A stretch of DNA of 18,537 bases. Source: Alistipes sp. Lineage in GTDB: Bacteria > Bacteroidota > Bacteroidia > Bacteroidales > Rikenellaceae. A model generated the notes under the pieces. The model had not been told where the DNA came from, searched no databases, and saw only the letters and a program-made list of their open reading frames with translations. Of the stretch, positions 1-8,574 are shown one piece after another (the first letter of the stretch is position 1; each line of letters starts with the position of its first letter). Where the stretch lies: assembly GCA_017934845.1 (NCBI GenBank), contig JAGBIR010000137.1:1-18537 (forward strand). The letters run 5' to 3'. The translations under genes and the position numbers were made by a program.

Positions 1-360
1 AATACGCCTTTCTGGGTGCTGTATCTGTTGCTTACCGCAATGATGCTCTTCTCGGCATTGCTCTTCCAGTCAAAGACTATGCGCGCCCTGATTTTCATCC
101 CGATTGCACTTGGCGTGGCACAGAAATTCGGCTATCCGGTTATGAGCCTTGCATTCCCCGTAGCTCTGCTTATCGAGCACGTTTACGTTTTGCCATTTAA
201 CTCAAAACCGGCTGCACTGCTCTACACCACCAACCACTATAGCTGGAGCGACACGTTCCGCTTTGGTATTACTATGATGCTCATTGGCTGGGCAATGATT
301 ATCATTTGGGGTGAGACCGTTCTTCGCTGGATGGGCTACACCGAGGGTTTGTTCTTTTAA
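1..360 (+). CDS. C-terminal part of a DASS/SLC13-family permease (5' end outside the window)
   Basis: The reading frame is open from base 1 (NTPFWVLYLL...) and ends with TAA at 358-360, so this is the last 119 codons of a longer gene; the in-frame GTG at 16 is not a real start. The protein is very hydrophobic, with about three membrane segments. Its tail resembles the second half of divalent-anion:sodium symporters (DASS/SLC13, carriers of dicarboxylates or sulfate): a short Ser-x-Thr turn (SKT), a hydrophobic IPIALGVAQ helix, a Pro-containing re-entrant loop (LPFNSKPAALLY), then the YSWSDTFRFGITMMLIGW stretch that matches the family's usual 'F..G.P..LIG' C-terminus. Family members usually have SNT and TPPN-like sequences here, so the ion-binding site is changed. 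Substrate cannot be told. It probably shares a transcript with the gene 22 bp downstream. Confidence 0.72.
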   Translation, partial: NTPFWVLYLLLTAMMLFSALLFQSKTMRALIFIPIALGVAQKFGYPVMSLAFPVALLIEHVYVLPFNSKPAALLYTTNHYSWSDTFRFGITMMLIGWAMIIIWGETVLRWMGYTEGLFF

Positions 361-382
361 CTAATAAATCAAGGGGGTTACA

Positions 383-1846
383 ATGATTGACATAATGACC
401 AAAATACACGACAAATTCTCTATCGAGTTTAAGGTCGGCTTTGTGACGCGTCGAAAGATGCGACATAACGATTTTTCGGTCTATATGTGGATTTTTATAC
501 CCAATTCGCTGGATATTAACCCCTCGACATATACCAAATCGGACTTCTATCGCGACGTTAAGTCTAACGTACGACTCATAACTCCGCGTTTTCTATTGCG
601 CAACATTGTCGATGGCGATGCCATACCACTGCAAAATATCAAGCAGGCGATGGAGAAAATGGCGAGCGACCCTACGCGCAGCACAGCCGCCGAGTATGAA
701 TTGCAGATAAAGATTTTCTCGGCTATCGTCAAGAGTGCGCTGCGTGCCGAGGTAAACCATATTGTAGGTACAAACCAGCAATATGACGATATTGTCTATC
801 TGTGCAGGGAGTATGCGAAAAATGCCCGCAACATACTCGATAGCTATCGCGAGCTGTTCCCCATAATCAACACTCCCAGCGTGACGCAGGCGAGCCTCGA
901 ACACTTCAAGTTTGGCGACGAGTTTATGAGCTATATGCTCAACCAATACACCTTCCGCCTGCTTGAATTCCTGAGCCAAGACAAGAGCCTTTATAGTTAC
1001 GAAATTTCGGCTTTGTCGGACCTTTTGCGTAAGGAACAGGTGTATTGCAAGAAGATGGCATACCTTACTATCAACGAACACGATGCGCTCGAGAATCGCA
1101 ATCTGATTTACTCGCACGGCATTTTGAAGAAGTATGTCGAGAGCGCGCTCTACCTGCGAGTGCCAAAGAAGCGCGACGGAGTGATGATCGAGCAGCTATA
1201 TTACAGCGTGGCGGCAGGTCTGTCGATGATTTTTGCAACCATCATCAGTTTCTATTTCCAGCAGCGATTCGGCAACTTCACATGGCCGTTCTTTATAGTA
1301 CTTGTCATAAGTTATATGGGCAAGGATCGCATTAAGGAGCTGGCACGTTATTACTTTGCCCACCGTAAGGGTAGCAAATATTTCGATAATAAGGCTAAAA
1401 TCAGCATTGGCGAGCGCAATATCGGATGGATTAAGGAGGGTGTCGATTTCCTCCAAAAGAGTAATATTCCGCAAGAGGTTATGCAACTGCGTACCAAGCA
1501 CCACATCTCGCCCGCCGAGAGTTTTATCTACGATGATAAGGTGCTATTGTATCGTAAGTGGGTACATATCGACCGCGAGCGGATGGTTGCCAACAACGTC
1601 TATCACACCGACGGCATCAACGATATCATACGCTTGAATGTCAATAATTTCCTCCAAAAGATGGATAACCCGTATGTGCCGCTGCAAGTCATCGACGAGG
1701 AGAATAATATGCACAAGATTGACTGCCACAAGGTCTATTTCCTGAATATTGTTATGCAGTATCAGTACGACGACAAGACCGATTATAAACGCTTCCGCGT
1801 ATCGCTATCGCGCAATGGTATAGAGTCGATCAAGGAGATTGTTTAA
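383..1846 (+). CDS. Conserved-looking hypothetical protein with two central membrane helices
   Basis: I do not recognise this 487-residue protein. ATG at 383 is preceded by a purine run (AAGGGGG at 371-377), an unusually good ribosome site for this lineage; a second in-frame ATG at 395 is possible. The N-terminal ~265 residues are soluble, charged and probably mostly helical. Two hydrophobic segments follow, about residues 273-292 and 300-312, separated by a short polar turn (QQRFGN), which predicts a hairpin with both large domains in the cytoplasm. The C-terminal ~175 residues are again soluble, with many Lys/Arg/Asp and beta-like stretches (KVLLYRKWVHID, KVYFLNIVMQY). There is no signal peptide and no motif of a known enzyme that I can see. 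It sits 22 bp behind the permease gene and is followed by a hairpin, so it is likely the last gene of that transcript. Codon use is like that of its neighbours. Coding is well supported; function is unknown. Confidence 0.82.
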   Translation: MIDIMTKIHDKFSIEFKVGFVTRRKMRHNDFSVYMWIFIPNSLDINPSTYTKSDFYRDVKSNVRLITPRFLLRNIVDGDAIPLQNIKQAMEKMASDPTRSTAAEYELQIKIFSAIVKSALRAEVNHIVGTNQQYDDIVYLCREYAKNARNILDSYRELFPIINTPSVTQASLEHFKFGDEFMSYMLNQYTFRLLEFLSQDKSLYSYEISALSDLLRKEQVYCKKMAYLTINEHDALENRNLIYSHGILKKYVESALYLRVPKKRDGVMIEQLYYSVAAGLSMIFATIISFYFQQRFGNFTWPFFIVLVISYMGKDRIKELARYYFAHRKGSKYFDNKAKISIGERNIGWIKEGVDFLQKSNIPQEVMQLRTKHHISPAESFIYDDKVLLYRKWVHIDRERMVANNVYHTDGINDIIRLNVNNFLQKMDNPYVPLQVIDEENNMHKIDCHKVYFLNIVMQYQYDDKTDYKRFRVSLSRNGIESIKEIV

Positions 1847-1850
1847 CATA

Positions 1851-1888
1851 AGAGGGGAGTGTTCAAATTCGCAGAACACTCCCCCTCT
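1851..1888 (+). terminator. GC-rich hairpin after the 383-1846 gene
   Basis: Arms AGAGGGGAGTGTTC (1851-1864) and GAACACTCCCCCTCT (1874-1888) pair over about 14 bp with one extra C in the right arm and a 9-base loop. It begins four bases after the stop codon, the usual place for a transcription end. The right arm is followed by CTCATCC rather than a run of T, so it is not a textbook intrinsic terminator; it may instead stabilise the 3' end or act as a weak terminator. Confidence 0.55.
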
Positions 1889-1991
1889 CTCATCCAGAAT
1901 TCATATAACAATAGCCACTTTGAAGCTGCTCGCAGACCAAAAAAGCCTTGTTAGACGAATTCCTTCTGCTTCTTATTAACCCCTAAATTAT

Positions 1992-2426
1992 CTAATCGTC
2001 GATGTCGATTATTTGGCACTGCTTATCGAATGTAAGTTCCATTCCATTCGAAAGCTTTACCTCCCAACTGCGGCGATCACGTTCCAGTCGCACAATACGC
2101 TCGGCGGCATAATGCTCCGCCACATACTTTTTTACACCCTCGGGCACCAAAGTCGCAGGCACTGCCCCACCACGAGCATCCACCTCCTGCCACTCGCCCG
2201 ATGCTGTAAAGTCGATATGCGTACCATCGGCAAGCGTAACGTCGTAATCGTGCTCACCAAAGTCACGATCCTGCGTTACGAGCGTAGGCTTCTGATCGGC
2301 AAAATAGCTCTTCAAAAACTCCTGCGCCTTTTGTGGCAACTTCTCAATCGAGATAGGTTTGTTATCTGCGCAAGCCATCGCAGCCGCAAGCAGAATAGTA
2401 CCTAAAGTCAAAAAAATCTTTTTCAT
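1992..2426 (-). CDS. Small exported PepSY-like (DUF2874-type) protein
   Basis: 144 residues. The frame is open further upstream, but the ATG at 2426 gives a clean signal peptide (MKKIFLTLGTILLAAAMACA, predicted cut before D21), so I chose it; the Cys at 19 makes a lipoprotein possible, but the preceding residues do not form a good lipobox. The mature part has the two-repeat pattern of the PepSY-like / beta-lactamase-inhibitor-like fold common in Bacteroidales: a helix starting 'PISIEKLPQKAQEFLKSYF' (24-42), a strand pair DYDVTLADG (60-68) ending 'GEWQEVDA', then a second helix 'PEGVKKYVAEHY' and the strand pair SWEVKLSNG ending in the acidic tail IIDIDD. Such proteins are periplasmic; their ligand is generally unknown. 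It is transcribed alone, away from the polysaccharide cluster, with no strong ribosome site. I see no clear regulator next to it. Confidence 0.85.
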   Translation of the reverse strand: MKKIFLTLGTILLAAAMACADNKPISIEKLPQKAQEFLKSYFADQKPTLVTQDRDFGEHDYDVTLADGTHIDFTASGEWQEVDARGGAVPATLVPEGVKKYVAEHYAAERIVRLERDRRSWEVKLSNGMELTFDKQCQIIDIDD

Positions 2427-2752
2427 AATCCGTAAAGTCTTTTTAGTTTCAAACTCTTTCCTATCTCCTTTACAAAGATTGTACAAAAAATCGACTTGTG
2501 TTAAGGATTTTTATATCCTTTTCTGATACACCAATAAAATATACTTATACCTGACAAACCTAAAACAGGCACTCATCTTCGCCAAAAATAGCCTATATCA
2601 AGCACAAATTACTCCCACCGATAGCCCAGACCAAAAAAACGATTTAATAATTTTGAGCATAAAATAAAAACCTATACCTTTGTGTATAAGGTACACATAT
2701 TGCAGGAGAGCTTTAACAAAGGATTTTAAGTGCAATAACAAAACGCTAAAGT
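2427..2752. other. Divergent intergenic region, AT-rich
   Basis: This 326-bp gap separates the minus-strand PepSY-like gene from the plus-strand polysaccharide cluster. It is much richer in A and T than the genes. It holds one convincing promoter (2652-2682, plus strand), a short palindrome at the likely start of that transcript (TGTGTA at 2681-2686, TACACA at 2692-2697), and a 6-bp inverted repeat (AAGGAT 2503-2508, ATCCTT 2515-2520). For the minus-strand gene I found only a partial -7 match near 2470-2480 (AATCTTTG on the minus strand, first T missing) without a -33 partner. I see no open reading frame or RNA gene here. Confidence 0.7.
2652..2682 (+). promoter_or_regulatory. Bacteroidota-type promoter for the polysaccharide cluster
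   Basis: TTTG at 2652-2655, a 19-bp spacer, and TACCTTTG at 2675-2682 match the primary-sigma consensus known for Bacteroides (-33 TTTG, -7 TAnnTTTG, spacing 19-21). Transcription would begin about 2688-2690, giving a leader of roughly 63 bases before the ATG at 2753. The start site overlaps a short palindrome (2681-2697), and ATTGCA (2699-2704) could pair with TGCAAT (2731-2736) in the leader. No other comparable promoter was found within the cluster, so this one probably drives all twelve genes. Confidence 0.72.
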
Positions 2753-4063
2753 ATGAATATAGCTATCGTTGGTACGGGTTACGTTGGGCTTGTTACGGGC
2801 GCGTGTTTTGCCGAGATGGGTATCGATGTGACATGCATCGACATCAACATCGACAAAATCAAGCAGCTCGAACAGGGCATAATCCCCATCTACGAACCCG
2901 GGCTGGAAGATATGGTTCGTCGTAACGTCGATGCCGGACGCCTACACTTCGACACCGACCTGAAGGCTCATCTCGACAAGGTAGAGGTTGTTTTCTCGGC
3001 CGTAGGTACCCCACCCGATGCCGAGGGGGCTGCCGACTTGAGTCAGGTTATGGAGGTGGCACGCACGTTTGGCCGCAACATAAAGCGTTATACGCTTATG
3101 GTAACCAAATCGACCGTTCCCGTAGGTACTGCCCACAAGGTTAGGGAGACTATTTGCGAGGAGCTACGCAAGCGCGGCGAAGATATACCGTTCGACGTGG
3201 CATCAAATCCCGAATTTTTGAAAGAGGGTGCTGCCGTAAAGGATTTTATGACACCCGACCGCGTAGTCGTTGGTGCCGACAGCGACCGCGCCCGTAAGAT
3301 TATGGCACGACTCTACAAGCCATTTATGCTCTCGGGCGAGAGAATGATTTTTACCGACATAGCAAGTGCCGAGATGATAAAATATGCAGCCAACTCGATG
3401 CTCGCAACACGCATATCGTTTATGAACGACATTGTAAATCTCTGCGAGAAGGTGGGTGCCGATGTAAATATGGTCCGCAAAGGCATTGGAGCCGACACCC
3501 GCATAGGCCGCAAATTCCTCTACCCGGGCTGCGGCTTTGGTGGCTCGTGCTTCCCGAAGGATCTGCGCGCACTTATCAAGACTGCCGAGCAGCACGGATG
3601 CCGTATGCGCGTCTTGGAGGCCGTTCAACAGGTCAACGAGGAGCAGAAGGGCATACTTTTCGAGAAGCTCGCGCGTCACTATAACGGCAATCTGGAGGGT
3701 CGCACGGTATCGCTCTGGGGTTTGGCGTTTAAGCCCGAGACCGACGATGTGCGCGAGGCTCCGTCGCTGGTGCTTATTGAAAAATTGTTGAATGCAGGTT
3801 GCAAGATTAAGGTCTATGACCCTATTGCGATGGAGAGTTGCCGTAGCGTCGTAGGCGACAGAGTGACCTACTGCCGCGATATGTACGAGGCTACAATCGA
3901 CAGCGAGGCCCTGATGCTCATTACCGAATGGAAGGAGTTTCGCGTGCCGAGTCTCGATGTGTTGAAGGCTACAATGCTCACACCGCTCATTCTCGATGGT
4001 CGTAACATCTACGATCGCGAGGAGATGGAGGAGCATGGATTTACATACTACAAAATAGGATAG
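2753..4063 (+). CDS. ugd: UDP-glucose 6-dehydrogenase
   Basis: 436 residues, the normal length for this family. It oxidises UDP-glucose twice with NAD+ to UDP-glucuronate in the cytoplasm. The N-terminal Rossmann motif GTGYVG is at residues 7-12, followed by ACFAEMG and the cofactor-ribose Asp in CIDIN. The central helix 'EMIKYAANSMLATRISFMNDI' joins the two domains, and the catalytic cysteine is C266 in FGGSCFPKD. The C-terminal UDP-binding domain contains 'WGLAFKPETDDVREAPSL'. ATG at 2753 follows an A-rich leader without a Shine-Dalgarno sequence, usual for this phylum. It is the first gene of the cluster, 4 bp ahead of the epimerase that would use its product, which points to uronic acids in the polysaccharide. 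Confidence 0.96.
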   Translation: MNIAIVGTGYVGLVTGACFAEMGIDVTCIDINIDKIKQLEQGIIPIYEPGLEDMVRRNVDAGRLHFDTDLKAHLDKVEVVFSAVGTPPDAEGAADLSQVMEVARTFGRNIKRYTLMVTKSTVPVGTAHKVRETICEELRKRGEDIPFDVASNPEFLKEGAAVKDFMTPDRVVVGADSDRARKIMARLYKPFMLSGERMIFTDIASAEMIKYAANSMLATRISFMNDIVNLCEKVGADVNMVRKGIGADTRIGRKFLYPGCGFGGSCFPKDLRALIKTAEQHGCRMRVLEAVQQVNEEQKGILFEKLARHYNGNLEGRTVSLWGLAFKPETDDVREAPSLVLIEKLLNAGCKIKVYDPIAMESCRSVVGDRVTYCRDMYEATIDSEALMLITEWKEFRVPSLDVLKATMLTPLILDGRNIYDREEMEEHGFTYYKIG

Positions 4064-4067
4064 AAGG

Positions 4068-5093
4068 ATGAAGATTCTCGTCACCGGTGCAGCAGGATTT
4101 ATTGGTTTTCACCTAACGTCGCGTCTTTTGAAAGAGGGGCACGAGGTGGTCGGTGTCGATAATCTGAACAGCTATTACACGCCCTCACTCAAGCTGGACA
4201 GATTGGCCGAGTTGGGTATCACGACTACATTGGGCAAGGCGGGCAAGATAATCAAGAGCCAAAGCCAGCCATCATTAAGTTTCGTCGAGGCCGATATTGC
4301 CGACAGAGTTTTTATGCCCGCGCTGTTTAAGACAGAGCAGTTCGACTCTGTGGTAAATCTTGCGGCACAAGCCGGCGTACGATACTCACTTGAGAATCCG
4401 TTTGCCTATGTTGAGAGCAATGTTGTAGGTTTTCTAAACATTCTGGAGTGCTGCCGCCACAATTCGGTTGAGCATTTGATATATGCTTCATCGAGTTCGG
4501 TTTACGGCTCAAACGCAAAGACTCCCTTTGCCGAGAGTGACGAGGTCAACTCACCCGAGAGCCTTTATGCCGCCACAAAACGCAGCGACGAGTTAATGGC
4601 TATGTGCTATGCAAAGCTCTATGGTCTGCGCTCGACGGGACTCAGATTCTTCACCGTCCATGGCCCGTGGGGAAGACCCGACATGGCACCTATGCTCTTT
4701 GCCGATGCAATATCGGCACACCGCCCCATAAAGTTATTTAATGGCGGAGATATGGAGCGCGATTTTACCTTTATCGACGATATTGTCGAGGGTGTCGTTC
4801 GCGTTATAACAACGCAGCCCATAGCGACCGAATCGGATAGGCCGCACGCAATCTACAATATCGGCAGTTCAAGGCCCGTTATACTCGGAGAGTTTATCGC
4901 AGAGCTGGAGGCGCAACTTGGCTGCAAGGCCGAGCGCGAGAGTTTGCCTATGCAGGCAGGCGATGTTAAGCGCACCTATGCCGACACATCGCTTTTGGAG
5001 CAGAGGTTCGGCTATCGTCCCACAACGTCGCTCCACGATGGAGTTAAGGCCTTTATTGATTGGTATAAAAATTATAAACTAACAGATATATGA
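4068..5093 (+). CDS. NAD-dependent epimerase, probably UDP-glucuronate 4-epimerase
   Basis: 341 residues, extended short-chain dehydrogenase/reductase fold. The NAD motif [10 protein letters not shown] lies at the N-terminus, and '[18 protein letters not shown]' is the typical signature of bacterial and plant UDP-glucuronate 4-epimerases rather than of GalE. The catalytic set is SSSSVYG plus Y167 and K171 in the YAATK motif. '[20 protein letters not shown]' also fits that subgroup. It would convert UDP-GlcA, made by the upstream dehydrogenase, to UDP-GalA. ATG at 4068 follows the ugd stop by 4 bp (AAGG just ahead), and the 3' end overlaps rfbA by 4 bases (ATGA). Subfamily assignment is from motif recognition; a related uronate epimerase is the main alternative. 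Confidence 0.87.
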   Translation: MKILVTGAAGFIGFHLTSRLLKEGHEVVGVDNLNSYYTPSLKLDRLAELGITTTLGKAGKIIKSQSQPSLSFVEADIADRVFMPALFKTEQFDSVVNLAAQAGVRYSLENPFAYVESNVVGFLNILECCRHNSVEHLIYASSSSVYGSNAKTPFAESDEVNSPESLYAATKRSDELMAMCYAKLYGLRSTGLRFFTVHGPWGRPDMAPMLFADAISAHRPIKLFNGGDMERDFTFIDDIVEGVVRVITTQPIATESDRPHAIYNIGSSRPVILGEFIAELEAQLGCKAERESLPMQAGDVKRTYADTSLLEQRFGYRPTTSLHDGVKAFIDWYKNYKLTDI

Positions 5094-5983
5094 CAAAAGG
5101 TATCGTTCTTGCCGGTGGTAGCGGCACACGCCTCTACCCCATAACAAAAGGCGTCAGCAAACAGCTGCTACCCATCTATGACAAGCCGATGGTATATTAC
5201 CCCATCTCGGCCTTGATGACAGCCGGCATACGCGACATTCTAATCATCTCTACGCCACAGGATCTGCCCGCCTTTAAGCGACTGCTGGGCGACGGTGCAG
5301 ACTATGGTGTGAAGTTCAGCTATGCCGAGCAACCTTCGCCCGACGGATTGGCTCAAGCCTTCATCATTGGCGAGGAGTTCATTGGCGAGGATAACGTATG
5401 CTTGGTCTTGGGCGACAATATCTTCCACGGTGCGGGCCTTGCGGATATGCTCTGCGAGGCGGTACGCGCAGCCGAGCAGGAGAAGAAGGCTACCGTATTC
5501 GGCTATTGGGTAGATGACCCCGAGCGTTATGGCGTGGCGGAGTTCGACAAGGAGGGTAACTGCCTTTCGATAGAGGAGAAGCCGCAAAACCCGAAGTCGA
5601 ATTATGCCGTTGTAGGGCTCTACTTCTACCCCAACAAGGTTGTCGAGGTGGCAAAGAGCATCAAACCTTCGGCACGTGGCGAGTTGGAGATTACATCGGT
5701 AAACCAGCGATTCCTTGCCGATGGAGAGCTTAAGGTGCAGCGTTTTGAGCGCGGCTTTGCCTGGCTCGATACGGGTACGCACGACTCATTGGCCGAGGCG
5801 TCGATCTTTGTAGAGGTTATCGAGAAGCGTCAGGGTCTGAAGATCGCCTGCTTGGAGGGCATAGCCTACCGCAACGGCTGGATCAGCGAGGAGCGTATGC
5901 GCGAAATAGCCCAGCCTATGATTAAGAATCAATATGGGCAATATCTGTTGAAGGTTATTGACGAGTTAAAGCGAGAGTTATAA
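5090..5983 (+). CDS. rfbA: Glucose-1-phosphate thymidylyltransferase
   Basis: 297 residues, close to the 290 or so normal for RmlA/RfbA. It makes dTDP-glucose from dTTP and glucose-1-phosphate, the first step to dTDP-L-rhamnose. The nucleotide-binding motif [19 protein letters not shown] lies at the N-terminus, followed by [13 protein letters not shown]. Later come LGDNIFHG (metal site), '[17 protein letters not shown]', '[19 protein letters not shown]' and '[13 protein letters not shown]', all diagnostic of the family. Its ATG overlaps the stop of the upstream epimerase (ATGA), and rfbC begins one base after its stop, so translation is probably coupled. Confidence 0.97.
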   Translation: MTKGIVLAGGSGTRLYPITKGVSKQLLPIYDKPMVYYPISALMTAGIRDILIISTPQDLPAFKRLLGDGADYGVKFSYAEQPSPDGLAQAFIIGEEFIGEDNVCLVLGDNIFHGAGLADMLCEAVRAAEQEKKATVFGYWVDDPERYGVAEFDKEGNCLSIEEKPQNPKSNYAVVGLYFYPNKVVEVAKSIKPSARGELEITSVNQRFLADGELKVQRFERGFAWLDTGTHDSLAEASIFVEVIEKRQGLKIACLEGIAYRNGWISEERMREIAQPMIKNQYGQYLLKVIDELKREL

Positions 5984-5984
5984 G

Positions 5985-6560
5985 ATGAAGGTGATAAAAA
6001 CCGATATAGAGGGTGTAGTGATTCTCCAGCCGGACGTGTTTGGCGACAAGCGCGGCTACTTTATGGAGAGTTGGTCACAACCTCGTTTCGATGAGGCTGT
6101 GCAACCCATTCGCTTCGTGCAGGACAACGAGAGCAAATCGCGTTATGGCGTGTTGCGCGGCCTACACTACCAAAAAGGGAGATATTCACAATCGAAGCTG
6201 GTGCGCGTTGTAAAGGGTCGAGTTTTGGATGTCGCGGTCGATATTCGTCGCGGCTCGCCCACCTTCGGCCGCTATGTTGCCGTTGAGCTTACCGAGGATA
6301 ACCACCACCAGCTCTTTGTACCGCGCGGCTTTGCTCACGGTTTTTCGGTATTGAGCCAAGAGGCTATCTTCGAGTATAAGTGCGACAATCTCTACGCCCC
6401 CGAGCAGGAGGGTGCCATTGCGTGGAACGACCCGGCGATTGGCATCGACTGGAAATTACCGGCCGAGGATGTTATCCTTTCGGCAAAGGATGCCGCTCAC
6501 CCCACTTTGGCCGAGGCAACCGATCTATTCGACTACAACACCGATTATTATGCAGAGTAA
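5985..6560 (+). CDS. rfbC: dTDP-4-dehydrorhamnose 3,5-epimerase
   Basis: 191 residues, a cupin-fold enzyme of normal length. It epimerises C3 and C5 of dTDP-4-keto-6-deoxyglucose to give dTDP-4-keto-L-rhamnose. Visible family marks are 'DKRGYFMESW' near residue 21, VQDNESKS, the catalytic histidine H61 in VLRGLHYQ, VVKGRVLDVAVDIRRGSPTFG, and 'FVPRGFAHGFSVLS' with 'YKCDNLYAPEQEGAIAWNDP'. It begins one base after rfbA, and its last 11 bases overlap the start of rfbD. The gene is intact, although the next enzyme in the route is interrupted. Confidence 0.96.
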   Translation: MKVIKTDIEGVVILQPDVFGDKRGYFMESWSQPRFDEAVQPIRFVQDNESKSRYGVLRGLHYQKGRYSQSKLVRVVKGRVLDVAVDIRRGSPTFGRYVAVELTEDNHHQLFVPRGFAHGFSVLSQEAIFEYKCDNLYAPEQEGAIAWNDPAIGIDWKLPAEDVILSAKDAAHPTLAEATDLFDYNTDYYAE

Positions 6561-7428
6561 GCTGAAAATACTTGTAACAGGCGCAAATGGCCAGCTGGGT
6601 AGCGAGATGCGTCGCTTGGGTGCCGTTTCGCCCAACGAATATATATTTACCGACGTTGCCGAGCTGGATATTACCAATGCTCAAGCCGTTATGGCGTTTG
6701 TCAAGGAGCAGGGCGTAAACGTTATTATAAACTGCGCTGCCTACACCAATGTCGATCGCGCCGAGGATGATGAGCCGACTGCAGAGTTGATAAACGCTAC
6801 AGCGGTAGGTCATCTGGCTCGCGCGGCAGTGTCCAACGATGCGACGTTGATACATATCTCGACTGACTATGTATTTGGCAGTGAGGGCAATACTCCGCGT
6901 TCGGAGGATATGCCGCTCAACCCATTGGGCGTTTATGGTCGTACCAAGCTACATGGCGAGCAGGCAATTGCCGAGTCCGGCTGCAAGGCTTTGATTATCC
7001 GCACGGCATGGCTCTACTCAGAGTTTGGAGGAAACTTCCTGAAGACGATGTTGCGCCTTACGTCGGAGAAGGAGTTTATAAACGTGGTGTTCGATCAGGT
7101 TGGCACTCCTACCTATGCGGGCGACTTGGCTTTGGCTATCTTCTCGATTGTCGAGGGTGGCCTTTAAGAGGGCAAGGAGGGTACGTATCACTTCTCGAAC
7201 GAGGGAGTATGCTCGTGGTATGATTTTGCGGTTGAGATTGCTCGCGCCGTAGGTAACACGAAGTGTAAAATCAACCCCTGCCACAGCTCGGAGTTCGCCT
7301 CGAAGGTTACACGCCCTGCCTATTCGGTTTTGGATAAGACAAAAATCAAAGAGACCTTCAGCATAGAGATTCCCCATTGGAGGGAATCGATGTTCTACTG
7401 TTTGAAACGCCTTTTGACACAACAATAA
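6550..7428 (+). pseudogene. rfbD: dTDP-4-dehydrorhamnose reductase interrupted by an in-frame stop
   Basis: Starting at ATG 6550 (overlapping rfbC by 11 bases) the frame reads MQSKLKILVTGANGQLG, a RmlD N-terminus with its NADPH-binding GANGQLG, then STDYVFG and the catalytic Y-x-x-x-K in YGRTK. TAA at 7165-7167 (codon 206) stops it after 'EGGL'. The same frame then continues without another stop to TAA at 7426-7428 and clearly encodes the missing C-terminus: TYHFSNEGVCSWYDF and the family motif TRPAYSVLDK. Joined, it gives about 292 residues, the usual RmlD length, so a single base change (probably a Tyr TAT or TAC to TAA) explains the break. The lost part belongs to the substrate-binding domain, and the first in-frame ATG after the stop is at 7390, so a working protein is unlikely. 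A sequence error is the alternative. Confidence 0.92.
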
Positions 7429-7440
7429 AGCTATCAATTT

Positions 7441-8505
7441 ATGAAAAATATACTTATAACAGGCGGTGCCGGATTTATCGGCAGCCACGTAGTAAGACGC
7501 TTTGTCGAGAACTATCCCGACTATCGTATCATCAACCTCGATAAGTTGACCTATGCCGGCAATCTGGCCAACCTTAAGGAGATAGAGGATAGGCCGAATT
7601 ACACCTTCGTAAAGGGCGACATTTGCGATTTTGAGCTGATGTGCGAGCTGTTCGACCGCTACGATATCGATGGCGTTATCCATCTTGCGGCCGAGAGCCA
7701 CGTCGATCGCTCGATTAAGGATCCCTTTACCTTCGCCCGTACCAATGTGCTGGGTACGTTATCGCTACTTCAGGCTGCACGCCTTAAGTGGGAGGCCAAA
7801 CCAGAGAAGTACGAGGGAAAGCGCTTCTACCACATATCGACCGACGAGGTTTATGGAGCTTTGGAGTTTGATTCGACGCTCTTTACCGAAGACACGAAAT
7901 ACGATCCCCACTCGCCCTACTCGGCATCGAAAGCCTCGAGCGACCACTTCGTCCGCGCCTTCCACGACACCTACGGAATGCCTACGATTGTGACCAACTG
8001 CTCGAATAACTATGGCCCGTATCAGTTCCCCGAGAAGCTCATACCGTTATTTATCAACAACATACGCCACCGTCGTCCGCTCCCCGTTTATGGTAAGGGC
8101 GAGAACGTGCGCGACTGGCTCTATGTCGAGGATCACGCACGCGCCATCGATCTGATTTTCCACCGCGGCCGAGTTGCCGAGACCTACAACATCGGAGGCT
8201 TCAACGAGTGGCGCAACATTGACCTTATAAAGGTTATTATAAAGACTGTCGATCGCCTTTTGGGCAATGCGGAGGGTACGAGCGACGACCTTATAACCTA
8301 CGTTACCGATCGTGCCGGCCACGACCTGCGTTATGCCATCGACTCGCGCAAACTCAAGGAGGAGCTGGGCTGGGAGCCTTCGCTCCAATTCGAGGAGGGC
8401 ATCGAGAAGACCGTTCGCTGGTATCTGGATAATCAGGAGTGGATGGACAACATCACATCGGGCGAGTACGAAAAGTATTACGAAGATATGTACAAAAACC
8501 GTTAA
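7441..8505 (+). CDS. rfbB: dTDP-glucose 4,6-dehydratase
   Basis: 354 residues, normal for RmlB/RfbB. It converts dTDP-glucose to dTDP-4-keto-6-deoxyglucose with bound NAD+. The cofactor motif is GGAGFIGSHVVRRF near the N-terminus; 'NLDKLTYAGNL' and 'HLAAESHVDRSI' are family signatures. Catalytic residues are T134-D135-E136 in STDEVYG and Y160/K164 in YSASK; 'NCSNNYGPYQFPEKLIPL' and 'DWLYVEDHARAI' complete the picture. It lies 12 bp after the rfbD frame, so the four rfb genes stand in the order A-C-D-B. The gene is intact and could still feed another 6-deoxysugar route. Confidence 0.97.
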   Translation: MKNILITGGAGFIGSHVVRRFVENYPDYRIINLDKLTYAGNLANLKEIEDRPNYTFVKGDICDFELMCELFDRYDIDGVIHLAAESHVDRSIKDPFTFARTNVLGTLSLLQAARLKWEAKPEKYEGKRFYHISTDEVYGALEFDSTLFTEDTKYDPHSPYSASKASSDHFVRAFHDTYGMPTIVTNCSNNYGPYQFPEKLIPLFINNIRHRRPLPVYGKGENVRDWLYVEDHARAIDLIFHRGRVAETYNIGGFNEWRNIDLIKVIIKTVDRLLGNAEGTSDDLITYVTDRAGHDLRYAIDSRKLKEELGWEPSLQFEEGIEKTVRWYLDNQEWMDNITSGEYEKYYEDMYKNR

Positions 8506-8574
8506 GCATATTGCTGCCCGACCCGTAGCTCGCCCCCAAACAAGGCTTCGGCAACAGCAACTGTACACAAAGCT

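Noticed and set aside
2503..2520. AAGGAT/ATCCTT inverted repeat as a terminator
   Set aside because: The stem is only 6 bp of mostly A/T and no transcript is known to end there; it lies in the upstream region of both divergent genes.
3203..4084. A 293-codon open frame antisense to ugd
   Set aside because: Its length is explained by the codon bias of ugd on the other strand; the translation is low-complexity His/Leu/Ala-rich without family features.
5240..5782. A 180-codon open frame antisense to rfbA
   Set aside because: It lies wholly within a well-conserved enzyme gene and shows no independent coding signal.
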